Assembly: GCF_963662255.1 (NCBI RefSeq)
Contig: NC_085056.1
Span: 10,690,123-10,754,122 of the forward strand
Length of the DNA: 64,000 bases
Direction of reading: 5' to 3'
Origin: Cinclus cinclus
Lineage: Eukaryota; Chordata; Aves; Passeriformes; Cinclidae
Within the stretch, counting starts at the first letter, position 1. Each line of letters begins with the position of its first letter. A program made the position numbers and the translations under genes. Shown in pieces: positions 14,301 to 26,680 of this stretch. The notes under the pieces are model-generated. The model was not told where the DNA came from and ran no database searches. It worked only from the letters and a program-made list of their open reading frames with translations.

Positions 14301-15985
14301 TAGCAAAGAGGAACAGACAGAAAAAGAAAAAAGTGGTCATGTGTGATGAGCAGTAACCATAATCACAAACTCCTTCAGCCACAGCCTCTCTTGTCTCCAA
14401 ACATGAACTATTTGTCTTCAAGAATTCTTCTTAGCCTGTATGAGCATATTTGACTGTTTAACTTGTTCTGCAAGTTGTTTTTAATTGCTTTAATGTGAAA
14501 CAAACAGTGATAATTAAATTATAATCCAGATCTCCCAACCGTGTTGACAGTTGCAATAAGAGAAAGATCACATGAAAATACATTTTCACCAACCATTAAT
14601 ACTTAAATATGGCCATAGCAAAATCACAATTATTAATCACTTCAATTCAGAACCACGCAGAGAGAAGAAAAATATCTAGCATATAACCTTTGTAAACCAG
14701 TAACATAATACATTCATGCTCATATGGTATGATGCCAAGGTAAATATTTTCCCTTGAATTTTACATCCCTGTGTGAATTTGGTGGGGATCATTCTATCAT
14801 GGACATTATAATGCTGTCATATTCAGATTTGCAGGAGACAGAACTGAGTTCTTCATTACCAAATTACCTCAGATGATAGAGCACAATGCAACAACCCCTC
14901 TGCTCCTACAGAATCCAGAGTTCCCTTGCCTTTTCTGGAGGTGGATTTGGGGCAAATGGATTTGCAGAGGTGGATTGTTGAGTCCCAACACTGTCTTTGT
15001 TCCTAGGATACTTCACCCTTTAGCTCCAATTGACTTTCTGTGGCACATTTCAGAGCTCTCCCAGATGAGTTCAGAGAACAATTCTATCGCTTTTAAAGAG
15101 AATCTACACACCAGATTCTTTGATTCAGTCTAACATTTCTTTGCTACCTATCTGAAGCAGGCTAAGCTAAGAAAATGCACATTCTTCTCATTCTCTAGAC
15201 TCCGAATCTCTGGATAACCCCATGTAACATTTTCTGAAAAGACAGACACTGACTCTGACATACTGCTGATTTTAAATGAAGGCTGCATTCCTATGGCTAT
15301 GGCAACCACACAAGTTTTCAAAAGGCACATTTATTTCAGATCTTATCTTGAAGAATGACCAGAATTTTGACTGACTCAAGGCCTGTGCCAACAGCAGCTA
15401 GCACTGAGCATGGAGCTGAGACCCTGGGGAGTGAAAGTCAAGCGGGTAGAACTCAAAGTGACTAACTGCCCACTTTGTACTGCCAGCCAGCACACTCCAA
15501 AAATAGGGCACTGCAATGGCTGGGGAAGGATCTTGTTACAGCAGACAGAAGATATTACTAGCACAGTCTGTGTCAGCTACTATTTGTCCCTACCAAATAA
15601 TACTTTGGGCCAAGCACTTAAAGACAGTTAAGGCCACCTTTGGTTTTGGGCCAGGAGGTTTAACCCCAGAAGTCACTGCTAGCACACAATTTGTGGTGTA
15701 AACCAGAAGGCTGTCAAAACATTTTTTAATGTGCTTACAAATCAAATAAATTGCTTCATTTGCAACTACACTTTAGTGTAAGTGCAGAAGCATTAGGCTA
15801 CTGATTTTTATCATGCACTTCCACAGCTGTGGAAGCAGAATTTCCTGTAGAAGAAACTTCATTTAAAACTTGCCCTTCCTTAAGGCAGGTGAAACAAAGA
15901 GCACAGTAAGGCCAGTGATCATATCCCTACTACCCTTCAGAAGCATAGAGAGCCTCTTGTACACTAAAATACCCACTCCCACCAA
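8311..15985. other. non-coding, AT-rich, no gene seen
   Basis: About 7.7 kb without a supportable gene. It holds A12 at 9458-9469 and T14 at 11811-11824. Region 15370-15700 is somewhat richer in G+C and information-dense, with a CCAAAAATAGGG element (around 15497) resembling an SRF/MEF2-type A/T-rich site; that similarity is weak evidence alone. The 13708-13893 minus and 14873-15133 plus open frames have no recognised homology. Confidence 0.45.
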
Positions 15986-16064
15986 ATATATTTGTATAAA
16001 TTACACATACATATGCACACATATGTACATAAAACTATATATATAGTGTTTATATATATATATT
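15986..16064. repeat. degenerate TA/CATA-rich simple sequence
   Basis: A run of TATA, CACATA and TATATATATA words without a fixed period, including (TA)n at 16036-16045 and 16050-16063. It looks like a decayed dinucleotide microsatellite. No other function is visible. Confidence 0.8.
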
Positions 16065-19000
16065 TAGTTGAAGACAAGTTCAGCTAATGTGATTTTGACT
16101 GCTTTTTCAAATGTTGATATCAGACACGAAATTTGGCTCAGCTTCATCAGTCAGAATTTAGACTTACCTAGCCTGAAGGATTGTATACTCCATTCTTTAC
16201 AAGGCACATTTTATTTTGATCCTGCATGTGCTAAATGCCAGGAGGCACCCTGTGAGGAATATTGCTGTGGCCCTGCTCTCTTATGCTGATGGCCTTTAAA
16301 GCTACACTCAGCTCTGCTGTGGAAAAAGAGGTTTCATATAGCAAATGATCTGCCTTTATTCAAACACCATCACACAGCAATCAATTTCTTATTTGAGATA
16401 CCAGTACACTAGTACAGAGTCTAGAAAACACGTCCCTAATTCTGCATAACCAAGACTGAGCTGCCTCAAGACTCTGCCAGTCCCCAGAGATGTAGACTGG
16501 ATGTAAAGGACAGTGTGTGACAGCTACCTGCTTTGTCAGGAGGAGCCCAGAAGGAGATTCCATGGCTTTGGGAAAGCAGCTCCAAAGGAGCACACAGCCC
16601 ACGGAATGCTGGCAGCCTTTATGGAGATGAGACAAGGAGATGAAAAAAGACACAATTCATTTTAGACCTTTCTTCTTCTTCTTCTTCTCTGTCCTTCTGC
16701 CCCCACTTATAATGATGCCAAATTTACACCTTTTGCATGCAAACACCATATTTAGTACAATGTAAATCCAAACAGAAGTTTTCTAAATGTGCCAAACATA
16801 AGAACAACATCTCCACATTTAACAATGATGATTCTATTTCCAGCCATATTAAACTCTAATCTTGAAGACTTCAAGTTATTAGAAGGTTAATGTAATAATC
16901 ACAAAGAAACAATTATTATACAATAAGAAAGACACGTGTCAAATGCGTTTATAAACTATTTGTTAACTAAATGCTATGCTTTTGTTCAGACAATGCCCAG
17001 TAGATTATATCTGTGTCCTTCAAATCCTGCCTTTATAAGTACAATGCACAGCTTTTACATTTTATCACACTTAGAAAACATTCAACAATATTTTCTTTCA
17101 AAACCAACACTTTCTGGAATGGAGTAACAGCAAAAAAAGGATGCCTTCTTAGCTGACATCATAGCACCACCTAAATAAAATGGACACCAAGGTTCACATT
17201 AACATGATAAACATTAGAAACACAGATTTTGATTATTTCAGGAGTCCTAAAAGGTTTTCTGAAGAGTGAGACATAAAATGAAAGAAATAAAAATGTAAAA
17301 TAACCCTTTTCAGTGCTATAAATCACTGAGCTGCTTTTCCCAAATCCATTAATAAAAACAGTGGTTGTATTTCATGTTACAGTTATCTACAAAAGACCAT
17401 TCTTAATTGCTCTTAAAGCATCATGTTTTATTTTAGCAGGTTCACATTTTATTATAGAAGACTAATGGGGCATAGACTTCTAGCAGAACTTATTTGGACT
17501 GGTCAACTATAAAGAGGGTATAAAAATAGTTATGGAGGCAAAGTAAAAATTAAAAACTACAGCTAAGCTTTCAGATTTACAGGTCTAATAAAATGTGTCA
17601 TAAACTTTTGCTTTCATTCCAAACCTTTGTTGTAAGAACATGCAGAATATTTTCCCATTTCAAAAGTGTATGTTCTAAAGTTAAATCTTGCTATTTCCAT
17701 TTTTAGTTTATAGTCTTGCTTGGGTACATGTAATTTCTTAAAATTTATTGCTATTTCATTAAATATGCCTGCTGATCAGAATGCAAGAGTGATAAGAAAG
17801 AGAACCATTACAGGATAATAATAACTTAATGGCATTTCTTGTTAATGAGGTAATAACAAGAGGCCTTCAGGCTTTCTGCTTCAAAGTTTATTTAACCAAA
17901 CTACTTTATTTTTATCTCATTAACCAGAACCCTCAAGTTGTCATTGCCTTAATAACAATTCTAATACCTACTGGATTAATTTATTAAATTAGTTAAGGAA
18001 TAAAATAATAAACTACACCTAAGAACTTCAAAAACCTCATGATATTAGACTGAGATGAACTTGTCTGGATGTAATGCTGAGTTTGTACTGATTTGAGACC
18101 ATAGGTGTTGCTCTGCAGCTTGCAGCAAGATCTCCCAGGAAAGACTGAAATCCTAATCCTCTACCCTATGTAATTTGTTTCTAGATCAAAGAAATTAACA
18201 CTTGTGTCCTTATAAATTCTAGCTCATTTTTGTCATCCTGCCTACTTGCTTTTGCTTATTAGTTGCAGCTGGACACCATTCCATTCTTTTTCCAGACTTA
18301 ACTGTACTGATGCAGCTGAGCTGCAACTCAGTTACAAATCTCTTGATATGTGGGATTAGAAAAACCCCTAGTATTCTTAAAAGAAAAAAATCAAGTTGAA
18401 CTTTATTGTCACAATAGAAAGCAATCTGAACAGTCAGAACTACCCCAGAACAGTCTGTACACTACCCCAGACTTGTGGGGCTGTCTTTCTTTACGTATTT
18501 CTTAATCTTTAATCAAATCTTGTAGTGTTTAAGGTCTGTACTTAATTCCAGTGCTGGTTTGTTTTCAAGGTAAAGCCACATCTTCAAATGGCTCACACAT
18601 CTTACCTGCCAAAGAGCTGCAAAAATAACACTACTGCTTGCCATGACAATAACAAATAAGGGAGGCAGCATAATAATTTACCCTCTTTTTACCTACAAAA
18701 GTCAATGACAGAAAATATATATTTTGGAACAATCTGGTGGCAAAGAGGCAAAAGGACCTGATGACTGAAAGCCTAATACTAACAAGGTGCACAGTCACTC
18801 AGTGGGTTTTGTTCAAGCTTAACCATAAACTCATTATAGCCACAGAAGCCCCATCCCACGTTCACAGAGTGGGCAGTTCTTTAGGACAGTCCCACAATAC
18901 TCAGTTTCATGTACTATTTTGGCAGGTTACATTCTGCTAAATATGACACATTTTCAGGCTGAAGGAGCTATGAAAATCTGCATCACACGAATTGAGAGTA

Positions 19001-20874
19001 GTTTCTCCAATTGTTCTGCTCCGTTTCTGGCTGTACTAGAATTAATCAAGGCAAATTACTCACATGGAAATATTCTCATTTCCTAGGTGAACAGTAAGTC
19101 CTCCACAGAGAAAACTGCTTCATTATGCATATAGGCAAACTGACGTGTGCAAAACTGTACGTGCAATAGATAGCTCCATTTCCCCCAGATATCAGCAGCT
19201 AACAGGTTTAGTTTTAATTCCCCGTCATACTCGCCTGCCACAAACACTTTTAAATAGAAGAATCTTGAACTGGCTCAGGTTTGCTCCCAGCAGGCATACT
19301 TGTAAAGATAAAAAGACTAAGAATTGTTTTTCCCCTGCTTACTCCCTATTTTGGTAGTTTCTAACAAGGAGGGCCAAGGAAGGAATGGAATGTTTAGCCC
19401 AGCACCACAGTCTGATCTTGCAGAAAAAACCCACAAGAGCAGTCAAGCAGAGTAACTCTGTTCCTATTTCTGGGTTTAAATTTCCGTGCCAGGTTGTCTT
19501 TAACGTCTGGTTCTCAAAGTTTGCCTACTCTTAATCCTTCTTGCTAAAAAATTTGTTTTGTTTTTTTTTTTCATCCTACAGCTTCTGGCAGCAAGTGGTA
19601 TGTAAATGTTCAGTAGCCCATCTGAACCCTGTTTCAGAACAAAACAATTTCAGTTTCTAAATGTCTGAATTACTTTAACTAAATCTGAGGATTTACCTAT
19701 TGAAGCTTGAGCAGTTCCCTTTCAACTCTGAATGAAGGAAGAATTACGAGACTGAAGTTATTCAATGCGAGCTATCTGTCCTGGCACTTAATCAAAGGGA
19801 TTAGGATTTGGAAAGAAAAGCCCACAGGTGATCCTCCAGGAAGCATACCAAGCAGTTATCAAAAACATACAAGTTCAAAGCAGCTCAATTTTCATATGTT
19901 AAAAGTATTTGGATGAAGCCTCAGGCTTGTTTCTAGGTAAGGAATTGTGTTAAAGCTGTTTGTACTTGCATACTTAGTAGACAAGGGAATGAAATAGCAT
20001 GTGGTGAAGCAGTACTAGGTCCATCTAACCCTGATGTACCACAATAAATCAATCTTGTTCTGTTAGTGAAACATGATCTGATACTGAGCCCAAGTTTCAG
20101 AGCTCTTTTCCCACTCTGGCAGTTTTAACAGATACTCATTTACCTCTTCAGCAAAGGAAGCTGTCATAGCATAAAGGGCAAGATGTTACATGCCACATCG
20201 AGTGCTTTAATAATTGTTATTAATCATGTAACTGTTCTCACCCTCTACTCAATACATTGAATCAGTATCTTTATAAGACTATTTTTAAAATTCTAATAAT
20301 CAGAGACCTTAGTCAACTCAAGGTGTCAGTAATCAAAGTTAAAATTAAGTCACAACTACAATGATTTTTGTTTACCACAAGCATTACATCAGACTAGAAT
20401 AAAAGGGCAGGTTAGGGACACATTCTGTCTCATTGCTAAAAGAAGGAATGCTGGAGTAGCTTGGCTGGACCAGCTGGAGATCCAGGACTAGGTACTTAGA
20501 GGCTCTAGGGCCCCCTACCACATCTCTGAGATGAATTTACTTGCCAAGTACATGAATTTTTACACAGAATAAATGGAAGTATGGCTATCCAGAAGCAGAC
20601 AGAAACAGAAAGAATCCACTGTACATACTAAGCTCCTACTAAAAATCTCCATAAATCATATAGGCAGTCACCATGTGAGTTAACACTGAATCATTCTCTG
20701 CAGTGTTTACCCGGCCTGCAAATGCCACGAGAGGTGCAGAGAGCACAGTTATCCCCAGCAGCAGCAGCTGAGGGTGCTTGGCACCAGCAGTCTGCAAATT
20801 GAGACAGTTCCTACACTACTGAGAGCACGGCTTTGGGCCACAAAAAATGCTTAAAACTCAAGAGGTTTTAAAAA
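16065..20874. other. non-coding, no gene seen
   Basis: No gene was recognised in 4.8 kb. A TCT trinucleotide tract lies at 16671-16689 (six units). Segment 20690-20840 is richer in G+C with repeated CAG/CAGCAG words. Open frames at 16381-16653 (minus) and 19145-19357 (plus) show no recognisable motif and no strong pair of splice sites. Confidence 0.45.
16671..16689. repeat. (TCT)6 microsatellite
   Basis: Six tandem TCT/CTT units follow a pyrimidine-rich lead. It is a short simple repeat with no other visible role. Confidence 0.9.
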
Positions 20875-20967
20875 TGTATATGTACATCTCCCTCTGTAGA
20901 TATTTATACATCTGTATCTATACATCTCTCTATGTATATTCATACATTTATATATATATATATTTTT
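20875..20967. repeat. degenerate TATACATC / (TA)n simple repeat
   Basis: About 90 nt of imperfect units such as ATACATCT, CTGTATCT and ATACATTT end in a TATATATATATA run near 20948-20963. It looks like a compound microsatellite in decay. It produces a spurious Tyr/Ile-rich open frame on the + strand. Confidence 0.85.
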
Positions 20968-21189
20968 CTATAAATCATTATCTCAGCTCGAGGCCAGCTG
21001 CTTCACAGCCCAGTCCACAGGGAAGGAGAACGGCACTGAAAGGGAAAAAAATATTTCCATGCAGAAAGGAAGAGGAAGAAGAAATATGTGGAGCATCCCA
21101 GCTTCCAGTCTTTACCTGACCAAAGTTACAAAACTCGTTTCCGTTTCTTTTCTGTTAATATTGCCATCCTACATACATACCATATGTAT

Positions 21190-21235
21190 AATCACAGAAT
21201 ATTCTGAGTTGGAAGGCACCCACAGAGTACAGCTC
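21190..21235 (-). mobile_element. CR1 LINE 3'-end fragment
   Basis: The + strand reads AATCACAGAATATTCTGAG, then TTGGAAGGCACCCACAGAG. This is the reverse complement of the end of an avian CR1 retroposon: the terminal ATTCTGTGATT-type octamers followed by the conserved tail stem. The element therefore lies on the minus strand with its 3' end near 21190. Only about 45 nt survive; similarity is lost after the ACAGAGTACAGCTC segment. It is strongly 5'-truncated, as most CR1 copies are, and non-autonomous. Identification rests on recall of the CR1 tail and not on an alignment. The subfamily cannot be named. Confidence 0.8.
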
Positions 21236-24200
21236 TTAACTGCATAACAGATAACCAATTAACTGCAGTCTACACATAGCAAGCAAAGATTTCTGCATCC
21301 ATCAATTTCTCTGGCAAACCCACGAAGAAAATTTAGAGTATCCTGTACAGCAAAGTTAACTGGGCCAGCTCAGTTAACACAACTGAAAAACATAAATTCC
21401 ATGAAATAACAAAACTTAGGAGTTACACAGTGTATGTGGGAAAAGTATTTTAAAAGTAGATGTTTACTCTATATGCTCACAAAAATCTGATTTGTCAATA
21501 GTTACAAAACTATTCTGTAATAATTTTTAATCAAGACTTGGACTGTGGGCTTCTCATGAAGTCCCAGGCTTAGCTAATTCAAAAAAATAAGGGAACACAA
21601 ACTAAGTATTTGGAGAACATTATTTTGAATGGATCATCACAGATTGTTCAGAACAAATGCATCACTCACTCCTGAAATACAAACCTGGTAGCAAACAAAC
21701 TGTAGCAGGGCTACCAGGCACAACTGAGAATACCTTAATACTGACTCTCTGTGGCTTCCTATCTGGTTTTCATTGGTAATTTGCAAATCACCTGCTTAAA
21801 TACTCTTCAGAGAGACTCCTGAAGTCCTTACTTGGGCCAAATTCACAATCCAGAGCAACAAGATTTAGTCTAAAATCACTAAATAATGAGGAGCCGTAAT
21901 AAATTTAAATTTATATTCTGATTCAGTCTCTATCAAAGAGTCTCACATGTTTATGTTCATGGCTGTAGAATCAGGGCCTTAAATGTTCATAGGTAAAAGT
22001 AAGAAGAAAAATGTGCTACAGGTTCCTTATGTGTCCTTCACAATTACTCTTTAAAAAGAGAGTTATTGAACAGGAATATATATTGAAGTAATAAAAGGCT
22101 AAATATATTCTTGCTCCAAGTAAAATATACATTGTTTATTTTGAACTTATGCTTATATAAGTAAAACTAAGGGATTAAGAAGTTTTCCCTTAGTAACACA
22201 GGCTGCAAGGCATTGCATTATGAAAAAGATGTGTGGTAGACTACAGAACAAATATAACACTTAATAGTTTTAGCCTGCTGATAGACAAAAGAGCTATTCT
22301 AAATAAATTCCAAAGTCTTTAAAGATCCCAGTTATTTCAGAGAATTGCCAGGTACCCTAATTAATTCCTATTTTCACTCAGGACTTACACCTGTACCAAC
22401 AGATTCTACTCACTATCCTGACATTGCGCTAGACACCACAAAAAACAGTAATCAGCTATGAAAAATCTAGAGTAAAAAAAAAAAAAAAAAAAAAAAGGAC
22501 AGGACAAATAGGGCAGGAGGAATTATGAGTCATAATTACAGCAGTACAGAGATATTAAGTACCTTCCCTAAGCACCTATACAAAAGCAGAGAAAAAGCTG
22601 GGATTGAATCCATCTCTCTTATCTTTCTTCCCATAGCATAGAAAACAACCTTATCAAAACCAAAAATAGCTGAGGGCACTCAGCACTTCATAAGATCAGC
22701 CAGAAAAAGTTAATCTTTCTTTAAAATAAAGCTATTGGAAGCCAAATATCAGTGTCATTCATAACTGTGTGGCTTCACAAAGATTCCTTATTTCTGTGGG
22801 GATCCGCAGAGTGGAATTTGACTCTAGAAAGAGTCAGTCAGTAAAACTGGTAAGTTTGGTAAGGAATTTTAACTAACTTCAATGGAGTTCCTTTGGATTT
22901 ACACCAGCATAACAGTGTACTTGTCCTTGTACAGCTATACCAGTTAGCTCCCATAAAAATAGAAAGGGCTGTTACCATCACAACATAAACACTGGAATAC
23001 ATCTTGTGTACACTACTTAAAAAAAAAAAAAAAAGATGTATTGCATGATTGCTACAATTCTATTTTTTGTCTTTTTGCCAAAAAGAAAATATGGTTTTAA
23101 TACAAGTTTACATCTGCGTGGTATTACATGCATGTAAAACAGATGTAACCCAATTACATTTTCATTTAAATTGCTAAATAGCTACTTAAGTAAAAAGCTA
23201 AAATAACATACAAACAACAGTTACTATAATAACAAGTGTTCTTAGAATTAAATGAAAGGGATCAAAGCAACAGCACACAAAATCTGAGCTGGTCTTTGAA
23301 AAAGATACAGTGACATAATGGCACTGTATTGATTTACTCAGTAATTGAAGGTCTACAGCTCAGCCAGAAGACACATCTCAGTTTAGCAGAGACACATGGA
23401 GGAAAATTCAGGGAGTTTATACAGAGACTTTGGGTCTCATAAAGATTAGACATACTCTACTAGAGTTTATGTAGCAAAGTCCCAAATTGGAAATTAGAAT
23501 ACCAATGCAATGCATTCAACTTGATTATAGTTTTAGGCAGACCTGTCTGAACTCAGAAATCACATCCTAACATTTAACCTGAGTGTGCTTTTTTTATTAT
23601 TTTAGCAGAGAACTACAGTCTTCAGAATAGATACCATATTTACTTCTATTTCTATGTATGCAAACATAAATTTACTAGACATCAATCTGAGTGACTAACA
23701 ATAATAATAATATGGTGAGTACAGTGGAAAGACTAGAATGAAGTCTCCTTGATTATTTAATGAAGGGAAAATAAATGTAATTTTCATTCAAACTCATTTA
23801 CCAGAAAGGGCTAAAATTTCAAAGCCTGGACACAAAAGGGTGACTTGCATTAATAAGGCACATCTAAGCATATGTGAGATAGTCTGGAAAAGGAAATACA
23901 AATACAGCATTCTGTATTCCTACTGTCATTCTCAGGAACTTAAGATAGTGGTAATGTTTTGTATTAAAAAATTTGCATTGGATGCAAATAGCTGTGACTT
24001 CTATTGGAGTATCACTAGAGGGGAAAAGCAGTCATATATTTTTATCTGCAATAAAGCCTATGTTTTAATTACCTTATTTGTTCACACTTTTATAGAGTTT
24101 GCATCTGCATGCTTTTCCATCCAAGGTACTTGTACAGACTTGTGTAGATGGATAATAAGATTATGAGATTTATATCTACTGCCATGAACCAGTTCTTATG

Positions 24201-24409
24201 TAGGTTTTGTGTGTACATCTACACTTTGCTAGAGACTGTTCTTTGTATCCCATTACATTTCCATGTACTTGTTAGGCTGCATATGACTAATGAAAGTTCA
24301 ACAAGATAATAAGCAGAGATTGGTAGGAACATGCAAAAGCAGGCTTTTTAATTTTTTTTCCCTAATAAATTATTTTTTTCTATTAAAGAAACAGTTAAGA
24401 ATAGCAATA
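21236..24409. other. non-coding, no gene seen; poly-A tracts
   Basis: No gene in about 3.2 kb. It contains A23 at 22474-22496, A16 at 23019-23034 and a short (AAT)n at 23699-23712. The 23840-24166 plus open frame (108 codons) is Cys-, Ile- and Phe-rich, has no recognised domain, and is probably chance in AT-rich DNA. Confidence 0.45.
22474..22496. repeat. poly(A) tract, 23 nt
   Basis: An uninterrupted run of 23 A, followed by GGACAGGACAAATAGGG. A run this long can mark the tail of a retrocopy, but no gene-like sequence, poly(A) signal or flanking target-site duplication was seen upstream, so it is called only as a homopolymer. Confidence 0.9.
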
Positions 24410-24620
24410 AAATCATAGAATGCTTTGGGTTGGAAGTGACTTTAAGGATCATCTTGTTCGAACCCCCTGCAAGCCTTCCACTATCCCAGGTTGCTCAAAG
24501 CCCCACCCAACCTGGGACAGGGCAGCCACAGCTCCTCTGGGAATCTGTTCCAGTGGCTCATCCCCCTCAGAGGGAAAAATCTCTTCCTAACATCTCATCT
24601 AAACACCCAAATATCACCTG
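24410..24620 (-). mobile_element. CR1 LINE 3'-end fragment, 5'-truncated
   Basis: The + strand starts AATCATAGAATGCTTTGGG and continues with GGTTGGAAG, then AACCCCCTGC, GGTTGCTCAAAGCCCC, CCAACCTGGGACAGGG, CTGTTCCAGTGGCTCA and CTCTTCCTAACATCTCATCT. This is the familiar order of words in the reverse complement of a CR1 3' end. The element is therefore on the minus strand with its 3' terminus at about 24410. It covers roughly 210 nt of 3' region; weaker similarity (CACCCTCTTGTCCTC) may extend to about 24730. It keeps no reverse-transcriptase coding potential and is clearly diverged and non-autonomous. CR1 points to a sauropsid genome, most likely a bird. Confidence 0.92.
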
Positions 24621-25976
24621 GGAAGTGCTTTTGTCTGTGCGCTTGCTCTGCTGACACTGCAAGCAGCAGCAATCTAACCAGGCTGACTTGAGGTGGCCAC
24701 TCCCTGTCAACCACCCTCTTGTCCTCTTTGTTATTTCAGTCTTGTACTATAGCAAACTCTAAGGAGTGACACAGCTCAACATGTTTCATCTGCCAGCAGT
24801 TTTGAGCACAGGACAAGGTAAGTAAAAGCACAAGGTACTCAACCTTCCCGCTTACCCAAAACCAGATGTAATTTCCAAGAGAAACTTGGGGGTTGTTAAT
24901 ATGGTAAGAGACAGATTTGAAACAACTTCAGTTCCAAGGTCAGTAGAAGTTCAGATTGCTCAGCATTTGACTACAGGTACCCAGTATGTGTTGAGCTCAG
25001 GACCCAAGTGAAAATCCCACTTAGGGGTCCTCAAAATCTGTATTCTTTCATTCTATTTGATTAATAGTCTACTCTTCTCTTGCTTTTATGCATCCAGACA
25101 GGATTAACAGAAATTTAATATTTACAGACAATTATTTAATGAATAATAAACATTTTGATTCTGTACAAAACTGTGACCTTGAAACCAAACGTTGAAACCA
25201 AAACATGTGCTTTGAGGCACAAACCAATTTTGAGGGAAGCAAGGCCAGGAAGCAGATCTGAGTACTCCCTATTGCTGTTGTTCATCAGAAGAAAATAGGA
25301 CTACTGGAAAGTCCTATTATTTATTATCAGTCTGTCTTAAAAAGACAGATCAAATAACATCACTAACATTATGTGCAAGCAGTTTTTTGAACTAAAGGTT
25401 TGGTCTCCTCCTGCATCCTTTATGCTACCTAGAACAAAGAGGAGTCAGATCTGATGAAAGCAGGCTGCAGAAATTCCTGGCTTCCAAGTACCTCTCCTTT
25501 TGTGCACTGAGGCTGAAGTACATTTTTACATGTTTTAGTATGAGATCTAGATCATCTGGAAAAAAAAGACACATTTATCTTGCAAAAGCACAGCTTATGC
25601 TTTGCTCATTTTAAAGAAATTATCTTCATTGAAAGAAACATGAATTACATTGCCAGGCAGATGTTATTCTGGTGTTCTCTTCTGTACAGTCTGGATAGAA
25701 TAAATCATCTTTATAAAAACATCCATTTTCACATAACATGAAGCCCTCTATCACTATTCATAGAAAACTTGTGATCTCAATGAAAAGAACTATGTGCTTT
25801 TTCCATTGAAAAAAATCAACAGTAGTTACTTAATCATGAAAGGTTCAGTGTATGCAGTCACAAGCATTAGAACACTGACACTTATAAAGGAGGAATCAGC
25901 CTCTGACCCAATTTTATAGTGCCAATACCACTTTAGTGCTTGCATTTTAAAATATTTATTTCCTCCATAGATTGAG
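24621..25976. other. non-coding, no gene seen
   Basis: About 1.35 kb between the CR1 fragment and the minisatellite. The first ~110 nt may be eroded CR1 sequence (CACCCTCTTGTCCTC at about 24710). The rest is AT-rich single-copy sequence with no supportable open frame, RNA gene or repeat. Confidence 0.5.
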
Positions 25977-26680
25977 CCCTTAACCCTAGATGGAGCCCAT
26001 AACCGTTGCTGAAGCCCTTATCCCAAGCTGGTGCCCTTATCCCTGGCTGCAGCCCTTATCCCTAGCTGGTGCCCTTATCCCTAGCTGGTGCCCTTATCCC
26101 TGGCTGCAGCCCTTATCCCTGGCTGCAGCCCTTATCCCTGGCTGGTGCCCTTACCCCAAGCTGGTGCCCTTATCCCTGGCTGCAGCCCTTATCCCTAGCT
26201 GGTGCCCTTATCCCTGGCTGCAGCCCTTATCCCTAGCTGGTGCCCTTATCCCTGGCTGCAGCCCTTATCCCTAGCTGGTGCCCTTATCCCTGGCTGCAGC
26301 CCTTATCCCTGGCTGCAGCCCTTATCCCTGGCTGGTGCCCTTACCCCAAGCTGGTGCCCTTATCCCTGGCTGCAGCCCTTATCCCTAGCTGGTGCCCTTA
26401 TCCCTGGCTGCAGCCCTTATCCCTAGCTGGTGCCCTTATCCCTGGCTGCAGCCCTTATCCCTAGCTGGTGCCCTTACCCCAAGCTGGTGCCCTTATCCCT
26501 GGCTGCAGCCCTTATCCCTGGCTGCAGCCCTTATCCCTGGCTGGTGCCCTTATCCCTGGCTGGTGCCCTTATCCCTGGCTGGTGCCCTTATCCCTGGCTG
26601 GTGCCCTTATCCCTACCTGCAGCCCTTATCCCTACCTGCAGCCCTTATCCCTACCTGCAGCCCTTAAGCCTAGCCTGGAG
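25977..26680. repeat. 19-bp minisatellite, 37 units, with 190-bp higher-order duplication
   Basis: The tandem array has unit CCCTTATCCCTGGCTGCAG. From 25977 to 26660 there are 36 consecutive 19-bp units with no insertion or deletion, then one 20-bp degenerate unit. Variants are CTGGCTGCAG (13 units), CTAGCTGGTG (8), CTGGCTGGTG (6), TTACCCCAAGCTGGTG (3, plus one near-match in unit 3) and CTACCTGCAG (3, units 34-36). Units 1, 2 and 37 are the most diverged. Units 7-16 (26091-26280) and 17-26 (26281-26470) have the same variant order and read as identical 190-bp blocks. The minus strand carries GGGATAAGGG in almost every unit, so it has many G3 runs. Because 19 is not a multiple of 3 and + strand stops are rare, long Pro-, Leu- and Trp-rich frames appear in all three + frames; these are artefacts. 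Confidence 0.98.

Noticed and set aside
22380..22500. Processed retrocopy ending in A23
   Set aside because: No coding similarity, poly(A) signal or target-site duplication visible upstream of the run.
24450..24475. tRNA-like GTTCGAACC word
   Set aside because: It lies inside the CR1 3' end (CTTGTTCGAACCCCCTGC) and has no cloverleaf arms around it.
25977..26016. CCCTTAACCCTAG resembling telomeric CCCTAA repeats (interstitial telomere)
   Set aside because: The unit period is 19 and the consensus CCCTTATCCCTGGCTGCAG is not a telomere derivative; the match is confined to one degenerate unit.
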